Notes under the pieces: model-generated
What the model saw: only the letters and a program-made list of their open reading frames with translations
Told to the model about the DNA's origin: nothing
Databases searched by the model: none
Shown here: in pieces, positions 21,424 to 34,115 of the stretch
How positions within the stretch are numbered: position 1 is the stretch's first letter
Layout of the letters: each line of letters starts with the position of its first letter
NCBI GenBank assembly: GCA_027625915.1
Contig: JANTQA010000033.1
Span: forward strand, 2,790,001-2,854,000
Reading direction: 5' to 3'
Origin: Anaeramoeba flamelloides
Lineage: Eukaryota; Metamonada; Anaeramoebidae
DNA length: 64,000 nt
Program-made: the position numbers and the translations under genes

Positions 21424-23310
21424 ATTTGAATCACTACGGATATTTGTGAAAAAAGTTCAGAATTAAGGCAAAAAAAAAAATAATAATTCTCTTAAAACAG
21501 AAAAATTCTGTAGATTTAATTTTGATTTTATTTATTTTCGAATTGGTATCGTTTTCAACAGAATAATGGGTGGGGGAGTATTAATTGATTTATATTTAAT
21601 ATTTGTATATTTTTTTTTTGGATAAATTCTTTGTATAATTAATTTTTCTTATCATATTTTTAACTTGTGGATAGATTACCTAAAAGTTTAACTAAATTAT
21701 TTTGAATAAAAACTTCCAAAGGATGTTGTTTTCAACTTCTATCCGGATTTTTTATGATCTTAAGTTTTTTTATTTGGGTTTTTGAAAGTGCTTCATCTAA
21801 TTAGATGTTTGAAATTATCATTATTAAATACAGTTTGGATTTATTATTTTGGTTTTTTTTAAACAAATAATACATTCAAAAATACACTTGTTTTAAAAAA
21901 GAAAAAGAAGAAAAAAGATTGTATATTTTGTAAATTAACAAACCTAAAACTTGAAATAAAAAAACAATTTAATAAACATTTTTTCAAATTACTGTGTTAT
22001 ACCTTTTTAACTCTGTTGAAATTTTTTTTTTAGATTTGAAGTTAAATTGTAAATTGAAAATTAATTCTTATTTTTAAAACTATTATAAAAGTTTTTTATG
22101 ATACTTATTCAAGAAACTCAAAATTTTAAAATTATGCCAAGTTTTAATACTTTTTAATTTATTTAGAAAACATTTTTGAATTGATGAATAAATTTCAAGC
22201 TACAATTTCTGATATTGTATTATCTGATACTGTAAATGTTAATAGGATTTAATTATATGTGGGTAAGCTAGTTGATCTAATAACAGTCAAGAAATTTTTA
22301 GATCTAAATATAGAAATTCTTATATATTTGGTTACTTGTTTGAATAAAAAAAAACTTTTTAACTTGTGAATAAATACTTTATTATATATAAGTACTGTTT
22401 TTTGTTAATTATTTTTTTTTTTTACCCAAAAATTTTCAAATACGTGGAGAGGTTGATAATTACTTGAATATTTCTACTATTTTTTGGTCTAGAATCCACA
22501 AATAAAAATTATTTTCTTGGGAAATAAAACAAAGTATAAAATATTTGAAATTTTAAATATATAGTTATTTATTGATTAAATTCGAAAATACAATAAAGTT
22601 AAATACTTTTTTTTAAAAAATAATTATCATTATAAATAGAGATAAATAACAAAGAATTAACAACCAATTAAAAATGAAAGATAGAAATTGGGGATGAAAT
22701 AGTATTTGTAAAATTCTTATTTGACCTTCACAAGTGAAATTCCCAAGAATAAAACATTTTATAATTATTGTTTGTGAAAAAAAACTGCCCTGGGAAAAAA
22801 AGTGTGTATTTTCTTTCTGTTTTTTTTTTTTTTGGATATTTTATTAACATTTAATTAATAAACTTAATTAAAATAATTATATCATCAGTTTATGGAAGTT
22901 AATAAAAAGGGCTTAAAATCGGGATTATAGCATATATTAATTATAAAATAAAACTGATAGTTTCTTAATTTTTTGTTAAGCAAGATCATTCAAGTGGATT
23001 GCCCTCTTTGAACTCAATTATTTTTTTTTTGAATATGAAAACCTGAATGAAAATGAAGAATAATTACTATTTTTTATTTTTGGCATTTTAAACATTATTT
23101 TAGAAATATTATTTGACGATTTTTTATTTGAATTTGATATCTCAAAGTTTGTAAATTGGGCTGTTAATTGTAATTTTGATATCCAATATTATTTAACAAA
23201 CAAATATTTGTTAAAATTAATATTTATAATAGAAATTTTTAAATTCCCAAATATATCATTTTCACAATATGCTTAATCTCATGGGACTATTAAATAAAAA
23301 AAAAATCTAA
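21424..23310. other. Long intergenic region, nothing recognised
   Basis: About 1.9 kb of AT-rich DNA, presumably including the promoter of the minus-strand gene ending at 21423. No open frames of note, no RNA gene and no copy of the window's repeat families was seen. Confidence 0.35.
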
Positions 23311-23508
23311 AACAGTCGGTTCCACTTTTAAGGCACATACTTTCAACGAAATTTAAGGTATAATAAAAATCTCAAATTAAGGCACAAAATTCAAATTCTA
23401 GTAAAAAAAATTGTAAAAAAAAATTACCAATTATGTACCTTAATTTGAGTTTTTTTGGTGCTAAAAATTTGGTTACTAGTTTGTACCTTAAAAGTGGAAC
23501 TGACCGTA
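23311..23508. mobile_element. Family E MITE, copy 4 (diverged)
   Basis: ACAGTCGGTTCCACTTTTAA at the left and AAAGTGGAACTGACCGT at the right. Compensating changes (CGG and CCG) keep the two ends complementary. Confidence 0.8.
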
Positions 23509-24521
23509 AATTTAAGAACAAAATCATTAAAATTTAATAACATTATGAAGGAATTTTTTAATAAAAGTAGAATTTCTGATTATTACAAAACAGAACTTAC
23601 TTTCCATGTTATTTTCCGAAATGAATTATTGTTTTTAAAAGACTGATCCAATCTTCGAATTGTTGAAAAGTTCAAAATTGAACATATTTATGTATTATTT
23701 GATCTATAATATTTTTTTATTGAAAATAGATACAATTTTTAAGGTCCCTGAACGAGGTGTACAAAATACACTTTAAGAATGAAATCATTGAGTTTTAAAA
23801 TAATCCAATAAAAAAATTTTACTGATTTTCAAAAATATTATAATTTATTTATTTCAATACAGTTTGAATAATAATTATTTGAGGAAATCAATTATTGCCA
23901 TACTTAAGGAACAAGTCTCTATTATTTTTTTTTTGACCAATTTATAAATAAGGATTCCTTATCTAGAGATAATTTTAATATGAAAATAAATTGAATCTTT
24001 CAAATCCAAGATATTTGAAAAAAATTTTCTCAATATCTATTAAATTTAGGTAAAAAAATTTAATCGAGAATAGACCCTTAATTTATAAAAAAAAATATTT
24101 GGCTATTTAATCACATTCTTTGTATCAATACAATTTTTTTACATTTTTTTTGTATATTTTATACATATTTACAAAATTGATGTCTTAATATTTTAAGTAT
24201 TTTAAGAAAAATAACAAAAAAAAAATGAAAAGAAATTTCGGTTGTTACAGTTATTTAAAAAAACTGATTAACCAAAGGTCAATCAAAGGTGTTATACAAA
24301 CTGTTTGAGCCAAACTCTAAAGCAGTTGGTGAATAACTTTTTAAAAATCTTTTTGAAAAAAAATAAAAAAAAAAAAAAAATAGGATAATTTATTTATCAA
24401 TAAACAGTAATCAAATATTTCTTCTTATTATAAAGGAAATATTGAATTAATAATGTGCAAAAAAAATAAAAAAAAAAGAAAAGAATGAGAGAATTTAGGA
24501 ATTGTAAAATAAATGGGGGTA
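23509..24521. other. Intergenic, nothing recognised
   Basis: About 1 kb of AT-rich DNA downstream of the minus-strand gene at 24522. No features are supported. Confidence 0.3.
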
Positions 24522-25694
24522 TTATTTGTAAAAATGGTTAGTTTTTACAATCCGTTTTTTCTTAAAATTAATAGTTTTTTGTAAAATAATTTTTTGAATA
24601 TTAGGGTTGTTCACTAAATTGCTAAAAGGAGGGTTTAAAAACATATTCGAAGGTTGGAATTTCATTTTTTGAACGTAGTCCTGAGAAATTAATTCCCAAT
24701 AATTGCCACTATTTAAACTAAATTTGATAATGAGGTCTTGGATCAATTTCAATTTTTTCATTCTGTTATTTTGATACAAGCCCAAGGGCGAACTGTTGTC
24801 CATATTCTGGATTAATTGGAAATATTGTTTTGTTATTGAGGGGTTGTTAGCGAGCTCGTTGGCGATGATCAAGATGCAAAGAACGAATTTGGATTTGCCT
24901 AAAAAGAAGAAGTGTTCCCGAAAGAAGTTAATTTTGTCTTCTCTTGTTAAGAAGAGGCTTGTGTTGTAAACAAACCTTTTTTCAAACCAAAACATCAAGA
25001 CCTTTGGATGGTAAATTTCGCAATATATTTTCTCTAATTTTTTTTTGATCTCGTCTGGGTCGATGCGATTTTCTGGATCTTTGTTGAGGCAATTTGTCGT
25101 CCTTTTTGTTGTCTTAGGCTTGCTTTTCTTCATATTCTCTTGCTGGTTTAAGAGTACGATCATTTTTAAGACCTTGTCTAATTTGATTGCTGTTTTGTAC
25201 AAATCGTTGTTTTCTTTTAACTCTTCATCCTCAAGATGGCGAAGTGACAAGACTGCCACAATCATTTCTAAGACAAACTCTGTGAATCCTCTTCTTGAGT
25301 TCGAGAGCAAATGCTTCAACAAGGGAGAGGCCGAAGAGAGTGTGTTAGTTCCCACATTCAACAAAAGCTCGATCCTTGGAAGAAACTGATCTGTATACGG
25401 TGAAAGCGTCATCTGTGATCCTCCTCCAGAAATGACCCAGAGTAGCCCGATCATTAATTTAAACAAATCTTTCCCCAGCTCTTGCATTTTTTCAGTTGCC
25501 TCGTTTGTTTGTTTCTCAATGTTCATCTTTTCAAATTCTTTCCTTTTCCTTTCGTTGGCCTGCATTTGCAGAAGCGGCGCAAACAAATTTGTGAAGGATG
25601 CTGTCTGGAAACTGTTTAACTCCAGAAGTGATTGCTGTTCATAACTTGGTAAAATTGGTTGTGTCCATTCTTCCTGGATTGGTGAGTATGCCAT
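24522..25694 (-). CDS. Conserved-looking helical protein of unknown function
   Basis: 390 residues in one exon, with a start ATG that gives MAYSPIQEEW. I do not recognise the family. Base composition is clearly richer in G+C than the flanks and codon use is balanced, which supports a real gene. Residues 45-75 are a charged, probably coiled segment (ERKRKEFEKMNIEKQ). Residues 75-190 are amphipathic helices with a GGG turn (LLWVISGGGSQ). A Lys-rich hinge lies near 195-215. A second helical block follows (CEIYHPKVLMFWFEKRF; KSKFVLCILIIANELA). The tail is basic. There is no signal peptide, and hydrophobic stretches look too short or too interrupted for a membrane protein. The pattern suggests a helical-repeat scaffold subunit, but that is a guess. 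Confidence 0.7.
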   Translation of the reverse strand: MAYSPIQEEWTQPILPSYEQQSLLELNSFQTASFTNLFAPLLQMQANERKRKEFEKMNIEKQTNEATEKMQELGKDLFKLMIGLLWVISGGGSQMTLSPYTDQFLPRIELLLNVGTNTLSSASPLLKHLLSNSRRGFTEFVLEMIVAVLSLRHLEDEELKENNDLYKTAIKLDKVLKMIVLLNQQENMKKSKPKTTKRTTNCLNKDPENRIDPDEIKKKLEKIYCEIYHPKVLMFWFEKRFVYNTSLFLTREDKINFFREHFFFLGKSKFVLCILIIANELANNPSITKQYFQLIQNMDNSSPLGLYQNNRMKKLKLIQDLIIKFSLNSGNYWELISQDYVQKMKFQPSNMFLNPPFSNLVNNPNIQKIILQKTINFKKKRIVKTNHFYK

Positions 25695-27009
25695 GCTATT
25701 CTTTTATGATGTTTTTTTATTTTTATTCTTTTTGGGGTAGTGAAGATAAGTTTTTGTAAAAGTTGAAAGAATCAAATAAACAAGTAAAAAATTTATGATT
25801 TGAGAACTTAGAAATCTTCTTTTCAAATCTTTTTTTCTCTTTAATTGGTTTTTAAATCCACACCCTCGACATCAGAGGCCAATTTAAAAAGAATTTTATA
25901 ATAATTTTCTGACCAAAATAAATTTATTTAATTTTCTTTTAAAATTTTATAGAAATTGTTCAAAAGTCTAGAAAAAGGTTGTAAATGTATTGTAAAACAA
26001 TATATCTGAATTTGACTCTTAAAAAAAAAATTTTCAAAAGACGTGCAAAAAAAATAATTTAAAAAAATTAAAAATATTTATTTAAAAATTTATAAAAGCT
26101 TTTAGACTTTGACAAACCAAATAACTTTTCGTTAATTTTCAAGTCTTTGATCCAAATTAATTCCCACAAAAAAATAAAATTGGGATGAATTTTTCTGATG
26201 ATTTTTTTATTTAAAGCTTTTTTTAAAATACAGTTCACAAAAAGAATTGATTTTTTTGTTATGAAAGGGAAAGGTGTTGATTTTCTTCAGTTATTTTGAG
26301 AGTATTTGAATTTTCTGTCTCTAAAAATGTGTATGGAAAAGAGGTTATTTTTCACAAGTTTAGGCAAAAAAGATTTTAAGTGTATTCTTGATTGGCCCTA
26401 TATTTTCTCGTTTGAAGAGTCTTTGAGGAATTATTGACTAAATTTATTATTTAAATTGAAATAAGAGATTAGGAGAAGATACTTTGTACTATACAAATTT
26501 AAATATGAGTTTGTATTATTTGAGTAATGTGGTTATTAGTACACAGGATTACACGAAATCTTTAACTACTGTTTCATATTTAACTTGTGTCTTTTTTTTA
26601 TTTCTTTTTCAAATATGACATATAATTCATTATTCAAGTTTTTACACATAATAAAAAACATTTTGAAGGTAAAATAATAGTATTTTTAAGTAAATTTTAA
26701 ATTATGAATTGAATTTGTCCAAAATTTTTTATAATTTTTTACAAATTCCAATTAAATTTGTTTTGATTTTTTGATGAAAATTCTCTCAAAGGTCGTACTA
26801 TTTAAAAAGAAAAATTTCAGGTTTAATCTTTTATTTTAAGAATTTGTTGTTTAATAATAAAACTTTCAGAAATCAAAACAACTATTTGAAAAACGTGAGA
26901 TTATATCTGTGGATTTTAGAATTACTATTTCAAAAAGTTTTCTCTTTTATCGGATTTGTGTTGATACAGATTTCTCTATAATCATCAAAGTATGTTGTAA
27001 TTGGGTGTC
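25695..27009. other. Intergenic, nothing recognised
   Basis: About 1.3 kb of AT-rich DNA upstream of the minus-strand gene. No gene or recurrent repeat was found. Confidence 0.3.
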
Positions 27010-27240
27010 AATGTTATTAGTGTCCCATGGCTCAAATATGTCTCTAAAAAAATCTATTATATATCTTTTAGTACTATAAATTATTACATTTTTTACTAAT
27101 AATCACAATTAAAATAATTTTCTTTTTGGAATTTTTTTTTACAAATTACTTTTCCAAATCTAAAAATAGAAACTCAAAATATTAGTAATTTTAGTATTTA
27201 ATCATTCAGATTTAGAACTTTTAAAATTAAATATTTTTAT
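27010..27240. repeat. Dispersed repeat family K, copy 1
   Basis: It matches the reverse complement of 50345-50585 over most of its length, sharing AAATTATTACATTTTTTACT and CTTTTCCAAATCTAAAAAT. A weaker relative lies at 48230-48470. Confidence 0.6.
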
Positions 27241-28057
27241 TTTTTTTTAATTTCAAAGATTAACTCAATAATAATCGTCAAGAGAAAAGTACAAAGGCTG
27301 ATTAGTTTTGATACCTTTTTATAAAAATAAACGGACAAATTTCAATAGGCATAACCCACTAATTTTGTAAAATAATTTTAACAAAAAAATCTCTAGAGTT
27401 AATTATTTGAGTTTTATAAAAAAAAATGAATTTTTAGCCACAATACACTACAAGGACAATTTATTCACCAAAAATTAAAGTTAGCCAAAATTATATATTA
27501 GATTTCAGTTATACTTCTTTTATATATTATTTTTTCAAAGTTATCATAATTTTATGTAATAAAAAAAGGATAGCTATTAAACTCATGAAAATCTGAATAC
27601 TCCCCTTTTCTAAAAATATCGACTTTTGAAAAAAACACCTATTTTTGGGGTATTTTTTAATAAAAAAAGTTGAAATGCATTAATTTTTGATACAACATTA
27701 AGATTGAAAAAAGAATAAATGTTAAAGCAATTTGCAGAAAAACAACGGGAATGTATATAAAAACTCAAACATGGAAAAAAATAAAATGATAAAAAATATA
27801 CCAAAAACAGATAAAAAATCAAAATTTCAATTTAATTTAGTGATATCACTTGATTGAAATATTTTGTGATATTTTGAAATTGAAAAATATGTTTCCTTTT
27901 AGACTTTTAAAAAAATATTGAAAATTATCTCTCTACTAATTCAATTAAAAAATTCAAAAATTTTACAATTAAAAATGAAAAAAATATTACTGAAAAATTT
28001 CAATTTTTTTCAATTCCCATTAATATCTATTAACGTTGTAAACCATTTAAAAATTGT
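27241..28057. other. Intergenic, nothing recognised
   Basis: AT-rich sequence with several short open frames of no recognisable family. Confidence 0.3.
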
Positions 28058-28256
28058 TACAGTCAGTTCCACTTTTAAGGCACAAACTAAAACGAAATTT
28101 AAGGCACAATAAAAATCTCAAATTAAGGCACAACATTCAAATTCTAGTAAAATAAATAGTAAAAAAAAAATTCCAAATTTTGTGCCTTACTTGGAGATTT
28201 TTATTGTGCCTTAAATTTCGTTGAAAGTTTGTGCCTTAAAAGTGGAACTGACTGTA
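28058..28256. mobile_element. Family E MITE, copy 5
   Basis: A full palindrome with TA ends, 199 bp. Both arms have the AGTTCCACTTTTAAGGCACA version of the terminus. Confidence 0.85.
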
Positions 28257-29389
28257 TGTATAATTATGTTTATTATATGAGTGTATTTCAAAAATACAAA
28301 ATTTAGAGATTTTGTTTTGAAAAAATTTTCCTTGTCTTATAATAGGGATTCAAGAAAAAATTAAGAAATCTGTTTTACAACTTTGGAGTTTGTTCATTGA
28401 TTATTAAACCTTTAATTTTAACGAACAATGTTTATTTTTTCAATATTTTTTCTAAATAAATACAGTGATCCAAAAAATGCGTGCTCAAAGATGAGAATAC
28501 AAGTTTAAAAATATAATCCAGACTTTTTTTTTTACTTGAAATAATACAACACCCAATTTACTGCCCAATAGTAGACCAAATTAAGATCAATTTTGAATAT
28601 AAAAACCTTGAAATATTAAGTAAAATTAAAATTAGGAATGAAATTTTTTCATAATTTTTCTTCATATTCTCATTTTTTTGAAATTTGCTCTTTTTTTGGT
28701 AAAAAAATTTTATCAAAAATTTACTCTATCTTTTGAGACAAATTTTTCAATTTGATCCTGTATTTATAGAATTTTATTTTAAATAATAGAACTTTAAGAA
28801 ACCAATACCATATTTACTTAGGGTTTATTGTTGGTTTATTTGATCAATTAATGTATAGGTTTTCTATAACACAAAAAAAACACGCTTTTTATTTTGAAAC
28901 ACTGATTTAGCTTGTCTACACACTTTATTTTGACAACAGTATTTTCGAAGAAATGTTTCAACAAAAATATTTAATTAATATGTTTTATATTCAACTATCT
29001 AATATACTGTATTTTTATTTTTAATTAAATAAAACTCGTTTTTTTGAAAAATCTATTTTCATCTTAATCCCTTGAAAAATTAAAAAATCAATAATTTTTC
29101 CTTTTTTCAAATTTCTAAAATAATTTTTAAATTAGTGCTATTAGACGATTCAAAAAGTCTTGATTTTATTTTGTTTGGTTATCCATTAATAAAATATTTC
29201 CCTTTTGTTTTCTAAATAAAGGGAATGATAGTTTTTAAAAAACAAAAAAAAATAATTCTCGAAAACCATAAATTATTGCTGGGATCTGAGAACAAACGAG
29301 CCAAGGAAAAGATATGGGTTATTCCTATTTAATAATTATTCAAAAGTCCTGATAAACATTTTATTTTTTATACTTTATTAATTTTTAGA
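28257..29389. other. Intergenic region upstream of PSMG2
   Basis: About 1.1 kb of AT-rich sequence; no supported feature. The PSMG2 promoter should lie at its right end, but no motif is distinctive. Confidence 0.3.
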
Positions 29390-32300
29390 ATGGATTACAC
29401 CCCAGTTATTGAAACAGATTTCACAGGATCAACCTTAATTTTACCTGCCATCAGCCATGCAAATCTTGGACAATTGGCTATCGACACTATGCTGTCAACT
29501 ACACAAATGCCCCGTGTAGGAATTTTAGATCATCCTTTTTTGTTATCCTTTGTTGGGAATGATTGTACCGAAACTGAGGAACTTAAGGGACAAATGGTTA
29601 CTCCTATGGAAAGTAAGCTTATACACACCTTCTTTTTACTTTTTTTTTCTATTGATTACTGTAAAATTCCAATTTTAAAGCAATGTATTTTTACCCAGCA
29701 TTCCAAGAAGAAGAGCCAAACTCATTCAACAATATTGGTTTTAATTGACTTTTCGAAGGTCTTTAAATTGTTTCGAAGAATTGAGATGAAAGAATCACTG
29801 TTTTGGGAAAATGAAATTAAAATTTTTACTTTGGTTAGTGGTAATAACAGTTTTAATTCTTAATCTTTTATACCTGAATAATAAAAAGAAACTCAAAAAA
29901 AGAAAAAGAAAAAGAAAAAGAAAAAGAAAAAACAATAAAAAACCATTATTTGTTAATTGATAAGGAAATTTCTATTTTTCTTGCTTTGAACAGAAATTTT
30001 CTTTATTCTTCTTTTTACACTAAACAAATTAAATTTCCTTTCTTTGAAACAATTTTCTTTTCATGGCTTCATCTTGGCCAACACTTTGAGATCTTTTTCT
30101 TCATTTTCATGTCAAAAAAAATTTCCCGTTTTGAATTGATCTTTGGCATTTTGGCTAGAGGACTATTATTAATACAAACTTCCAATATTAACAATTCCAA
30201 GTTTATTCCTTTGATCATTTAACTTCTTTTTACAGACTATTCAAAGTGAAAAAATACAATAGAAATATGAAATCATAACAAACTAAAAATTGAAAAAAAG
30301 TTTGTATTTGTTTCGTTTATACTATTTGTTGCAAAATAAATTGAACAAAATTTTCACACAGCTGTTCCAAAAAAAAGATTTTAAAAATAATGGAACATTT
30401 CAAATTTTAAGGATGAAAAGAAAGCACAAATTATTAATTTCCCTTTTAGAATTGGGGGATTTTGATGATTTATTTTAATTCTTGGAATGTGATTTTTTGG
30501 AAAGCTGAATGAGAATTTGGATCTTTTTATTTTGCAATTAACAATATCTTCCAAATGGTAGTTGTACAATAACATTAAGATTTTTGATCCTCTCTATTAA
30601 ATTTAATTTTCTTGATATCACACCTTTTCAAAAATACATCATTTTGAAAACAACCAAACACTTTTGTTAACAATTTAAAATTTTTCAAATTCTAAAAAAG
30701 AATTTTAAGTGAAAATAATATTAACCATTTGGGAAAATTAGTAAAACAGAAAAAAAAATTTAAACAAGTTTGATATTAATAGAAACTGAAGCCCAAAAAT
30801 AAAATCAATTAAAAGAAGAAACAAATTAACTTGAAAGAATACTTCATTATTTTGTTTTCAATCGAATTAAACAAAAACAATTTAAATCTACTTTCTTTAT
30901 CAAAATCGTTAGAGAGTTGTTTTAGAGATCTTAAAAATCGACAAATTTTTCATAATAGATCAACCAAATAAAAACCCAGGCCAAAGAATATAATTAGAAA
31001 AATTGTTATTGTCTTATATCCTCCATTTTGTCTTAAATTATTTATTTTTTCTTTTATTGATAGATCTTACTTTTCATTTTCAGAAATGTTCCCAATTAAA
31101 AATTGTGTTTAACTTTTTTTTCCCATTTCACTTTTTTCCCCAAACGGTAATAACAAAAATAAGAATGTTTGAGATAATAATGTACTGTTTAAACATCATA
31201 AAATAAGAAAACAATAAACTCAGATATACAACAAGAATCGAAAAAATCTAACTGCGGGATTCTAAAGGGTTAGGTTTAAGTTTACAAAATCTAATGATTT
31301 CCTGAACATATTAAAAACCCATAACAATCTACAAATTTCTGATAAATAAAAAAATATTAAAAGAATTGAGTAAAATCCATCGATTTTACTCAATTATTTT
31401 GAATTTTGAAAATTCTAACAAAAGTGTCCGCAGAGTGCCGTAGAGTGCCGTAGAGTGCCTAGCTTTTTTTTAATTTAAGAAATTAAACGAAAATTTCAAA
31501 AATTTTCTTTTTATTTCTCAAATTAAAAAAAAGCTAACGGCGCTTTTCCAGAATAAAAGAATAGAGAAAAATCTAAGTTTTTACTCTATTTTTTTTTTTT
31601 TAATTCAAGAAAAGTTAACGGCTGTTTTTTTTTTAATTCTTGTTTTTGTTTCGAAAATCTCTCGATTTCCTAATCAAAAAAAAAAAAATTAAAAAAAAAC
31701 CTAACCACAAAAAATAATTTAAAATAGGAAGGATTCAACTTCTATATTAAAACTAAGAAACTTCTCAAATTATCTAAACAGATATTTTTATGTTTATGAT
31801 AAGAATAAATTAAAAACAAAATTTTGCAACTTTTGCAAAAATCATTCTAATCTTTAAATTATTGAAGATATCAATCATTTTCTTTGGGACCGATCATCCT
31901 ATGAAAAAAAAAATCGAAAAATTTTGGTAAATAATTAATCCAAATAAACAAAACTAAATAAAAAACTATCAATTTGGTATTATTCGAAATAAAGATTCAT
32001 TATTTATCTTGTCATTGATTAATTATCAAGAAAATCATTACTCTTTATTGAAATTTCTAAACAAAAATTTGGAAATTAGAGAAATGTAGCAAATGCCGTA
32101 GAGTGCCTAGTTTTTTTTTAAATTTCTCAAATTAAAAAAAAAAATTAAGAAATAAAAACAAAATTTAAGAAATAAAAAGAAAATTTCAAAAATTTTCTTT
32201 TAATTTCTCGAATTAAAAAAAATCTTTGTGTATATCTTTTCCAGAATTCGAAAGAATTGAGAAAAAAAAAAGATTTTACTGAATTCTTTTAAATTCTGGA

Positions 32301-34115
32301 AAAGATAACGGTAGTTTTCGTTAGGTTTTTTATTTTATCTGTTAAGTGTTCTAGGTTTTTTTGAGGTTTTCTATTTTATTTCTAAAGTAAAAAAAACCTA
32401 ACGAAAATCTATTGATTTTCCAAATAAATAGAAAACTCAAAAAAACCCAACGAAAATCTATCAATTTTCTAAATAAACAGAAAACTCAAGAAAACCTAAC
32501 GAAATGTGCTGTAAAGTTCCGTAGGGTGCCTGGTTTTTTTTTAATTTTTGAAATGAAAACAAAATTTATTAAAATTTTCTGTTTATTTCAAAAATAAAAT
32601 AGAAAACTCAAAAAAACCTAACAAAAATCTATTGATTTTACAAATAAAAAGAAAACTCAAAAAAACCCTAACTGATGTAAGAATAAATTAATTTCTTCCC
32701 TTCAAAAATAAAAAAAAAAGGAAAAAAAAAATTTTTTTTTTATCTCCCTGATACAACAAAGCATCTTTATAATATAAACTCTTTTTTAAATAAAAGGGAA
32801 TGGAAATTTTCAAGAATTATTCATAATTGAATCAAATTAATTGTAGTATCGTTCTAAAAGATAAAAAACACTTGAAAACATAAAAAAACACTCAGCTGAA
32901 TATTTAAAACTCATCAAAACAAAACAAGAAAAATTAAAATTAAATATTTTAAAAATTGGTGTGCTCTTTTATTTGAAATGAGAAATCTCGTTTTGTAAAT
33001 TGTAATGGAAAAAAATTATAAAATCAATAAAAACCTTTGAACAAAGTGAATTGGGAAAACTGTTCTTTAAATTTTATTGATAACTCTTTATACATGTCAA
33101 ACTTTTGATCTTGAAAATCTCATTTTTAAAGATAAATCCGGAATACATCTAGGTATTTTTTTGGAATTGTTTTTTCTTCCTTTATTGTCTTTTCTTTGTT
33201 TTATGCATCAATCCAATAATGGTCTTTCTTAATTCCTATACCTAAATCATTCGAAATCAAACTTAAACTGTTTCCATTTTTATACTGTTAGATTATTTCC
33301 AAATTGGTTTCTTCTTATCTTGCTTTTTCATTTTCCAACTGTTCAATATCCATAGAGATATCAAAATGAAAATGTTGTGAAGAAAAAAAAAAAATCAAAG
33401 TAATTTAGAACAATAACAAATAATTTGGGTGATTAAGTAAAAAAGTATAAATTAAAAATAAAATGATTTCAAAAAAAAACACACACTCAATTTTTGCAAA
33501 TTAATTAATCATTTTAAAGAAACCTTTCCCTAATTTTTTTTTTAATTTAAATTTGGATTTATTTTTAAAATTCTCTCTATAACGAATTCAAAAAACCCAA
33601 TAGTACACTTTGACGCTGATAAAAAAATTGCAATCATACAACAAAGAGTTCCTGTTATGAACCAACGAGGGAAAACCTTTTCAAAGGATTTTATGGAATG
33701 GATTGGTTCAATGAACTTTGGTAAAGTCGTTATCTTAACTGGGGCAAATGCATCCTTCCGTCTTGATAATATGATCGAAAAACCAAAACAGATAGTTTGC
33801 ATGAGATTAAATGAATTTGAAAATGAAAAACTTGTTTTTGAAAACATTGATGAAATTGATCCTAAAGAATTTAAAATTGTTAAAAATTCGGGGTTGTTAA
33901 AGCATTACTATAATTGTGTAAAGGATATTGAAGGAATCGAATTTGTTTCGTTGATCTTTTTCTTATTTGAAGGTAAAAATATTTTTGAAAGTACAGTTTG
34001 TTGTAATGTATTAAATAAAACAATTCCAATAATGAAGTTTGAAAATGAATTAAATAAGTGGAAAATTCCTCTTTCGTGGAAGGAACAAAAACCAATCGAT
34101 CTTTCGATGTATTAA
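29390..34115 (+). CDS. PSMG2: Proteasome assembly chaperone 2 (PAC2), join(29390..29612, 33604..34115)
   Basis: PAC2 pairs with PAC1 to build the proteasome alpha ring. Exon 1 (74 codons plus one base) gives GSTLILPAISHANLGQLAID, matching the family start (human GFTLLMPAVSVGNVGQLAMD), and VGNDCTETEEL. Exon 2 continues with HFDADKKIAIIQQRVPV, the segment SKDFMEWIGSMNFGKVVILT (human CEKLLSWVKSSGCARVIVLS) and the family's C-terminal LNKWKIPLSWK (human RWKIPSSWR). The donor GTAAGC at 29613 and acceptor CCCAATAG at 33603 join in phase 1 and yield 244 residues (human 264). The 3991-bp intron holds LINE, MITE-like and tandem-repeat debris. The two exons clearly belong to one gene; that the full intron is spliced is inferred from phase and homology. 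Confidence 0.85.
30340..30540 (+). repeat. Dispersed repeat family D, copy 2
   Basis: It shares CCCTTTTAGAATTGGG, TTATTTTAATTCTTGG and GGAAAGCTGAATGA with 1330-1545. Confidence 0.6.
31425..31690. repeat. Family H repeat with GTGCCGTAGA units, copy 1
   Basis: AGAGTGCCGTAGAGTGCC repeats at the left edge. T-rich and A-rich inverted arms follow, together with a CTAACGGCGCTTTTCCAGAA block. Related copies are at 32085-32680 and 42980-43220. Confidence 0.65.
31725..32090 (+). mobile_element. LINE 3' fragment inside the PSMG2 intron
   Basis: It decodes in broken frames to the same C-terminal region as the LINE at 59.5 kb: GFNFYIKTKKLLKLSKQIF in one frame, FCNFCKNH (zinc knuckle CxxC) and IIEDINHFLWD (the following His) in another. 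It has stops and frameshifts and is clearly dead. Confidence 0.7.
32085..32680. repeat. Family H repeats with a 49-bp tandem array
   Basis: ATGCCGTAGAGTGCCTAG starts the block. From 32401 a 49-bp unit beginning ACGAAAATCTAT runs to 32450 and 32499 and recurs near 32625. Each unit has a small internal hairpin (AAAATCTATTGATTTTC). Confidence 0.65.
32775..33370. mobile_element. Family C element, copy 2 (right end missing)
   Basis: The left end TATAAACTCTTTTTTAAATA and most of the body match 8536-9236. Similarity fades near 33370, so the right inverted repeat is lost. It ends about 230 bp before the PSMG2 splice acceptor. Confidence 0.65.

Larger units (their letters stand above)
29613..33603 (+). 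other. 4.0-kb repeat-filled intron of PSMG2
   Basis: It contains family D (30340-30540), family H units (31425-31690 and 32085-32680), a LINE tail (31725-32090) and a family C copy (32775-33370). The reading frame happens to stay open for 83 codons past the donor, but that peptide does not resemble PAC2. Between 29660 and 30225 there are further uninterrupted but unrecognised frames. Confidence 0.75.

Noticed and set aside
29613-29863. Read-through extension of PSMG2 exon 1 to a 157-residue protein
   Set aside because: A strong donor (GTAAGC) sits where homology to PAC2 stops, and the missing half of the protein is encoded at 33604-34115 in the right phase.
32401-32670. 49-bp tandem units as a CRISPR array
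   Set aside because: Units are contiguous, with no variable spacers, no cas genes, and the genome is eukaryotic.
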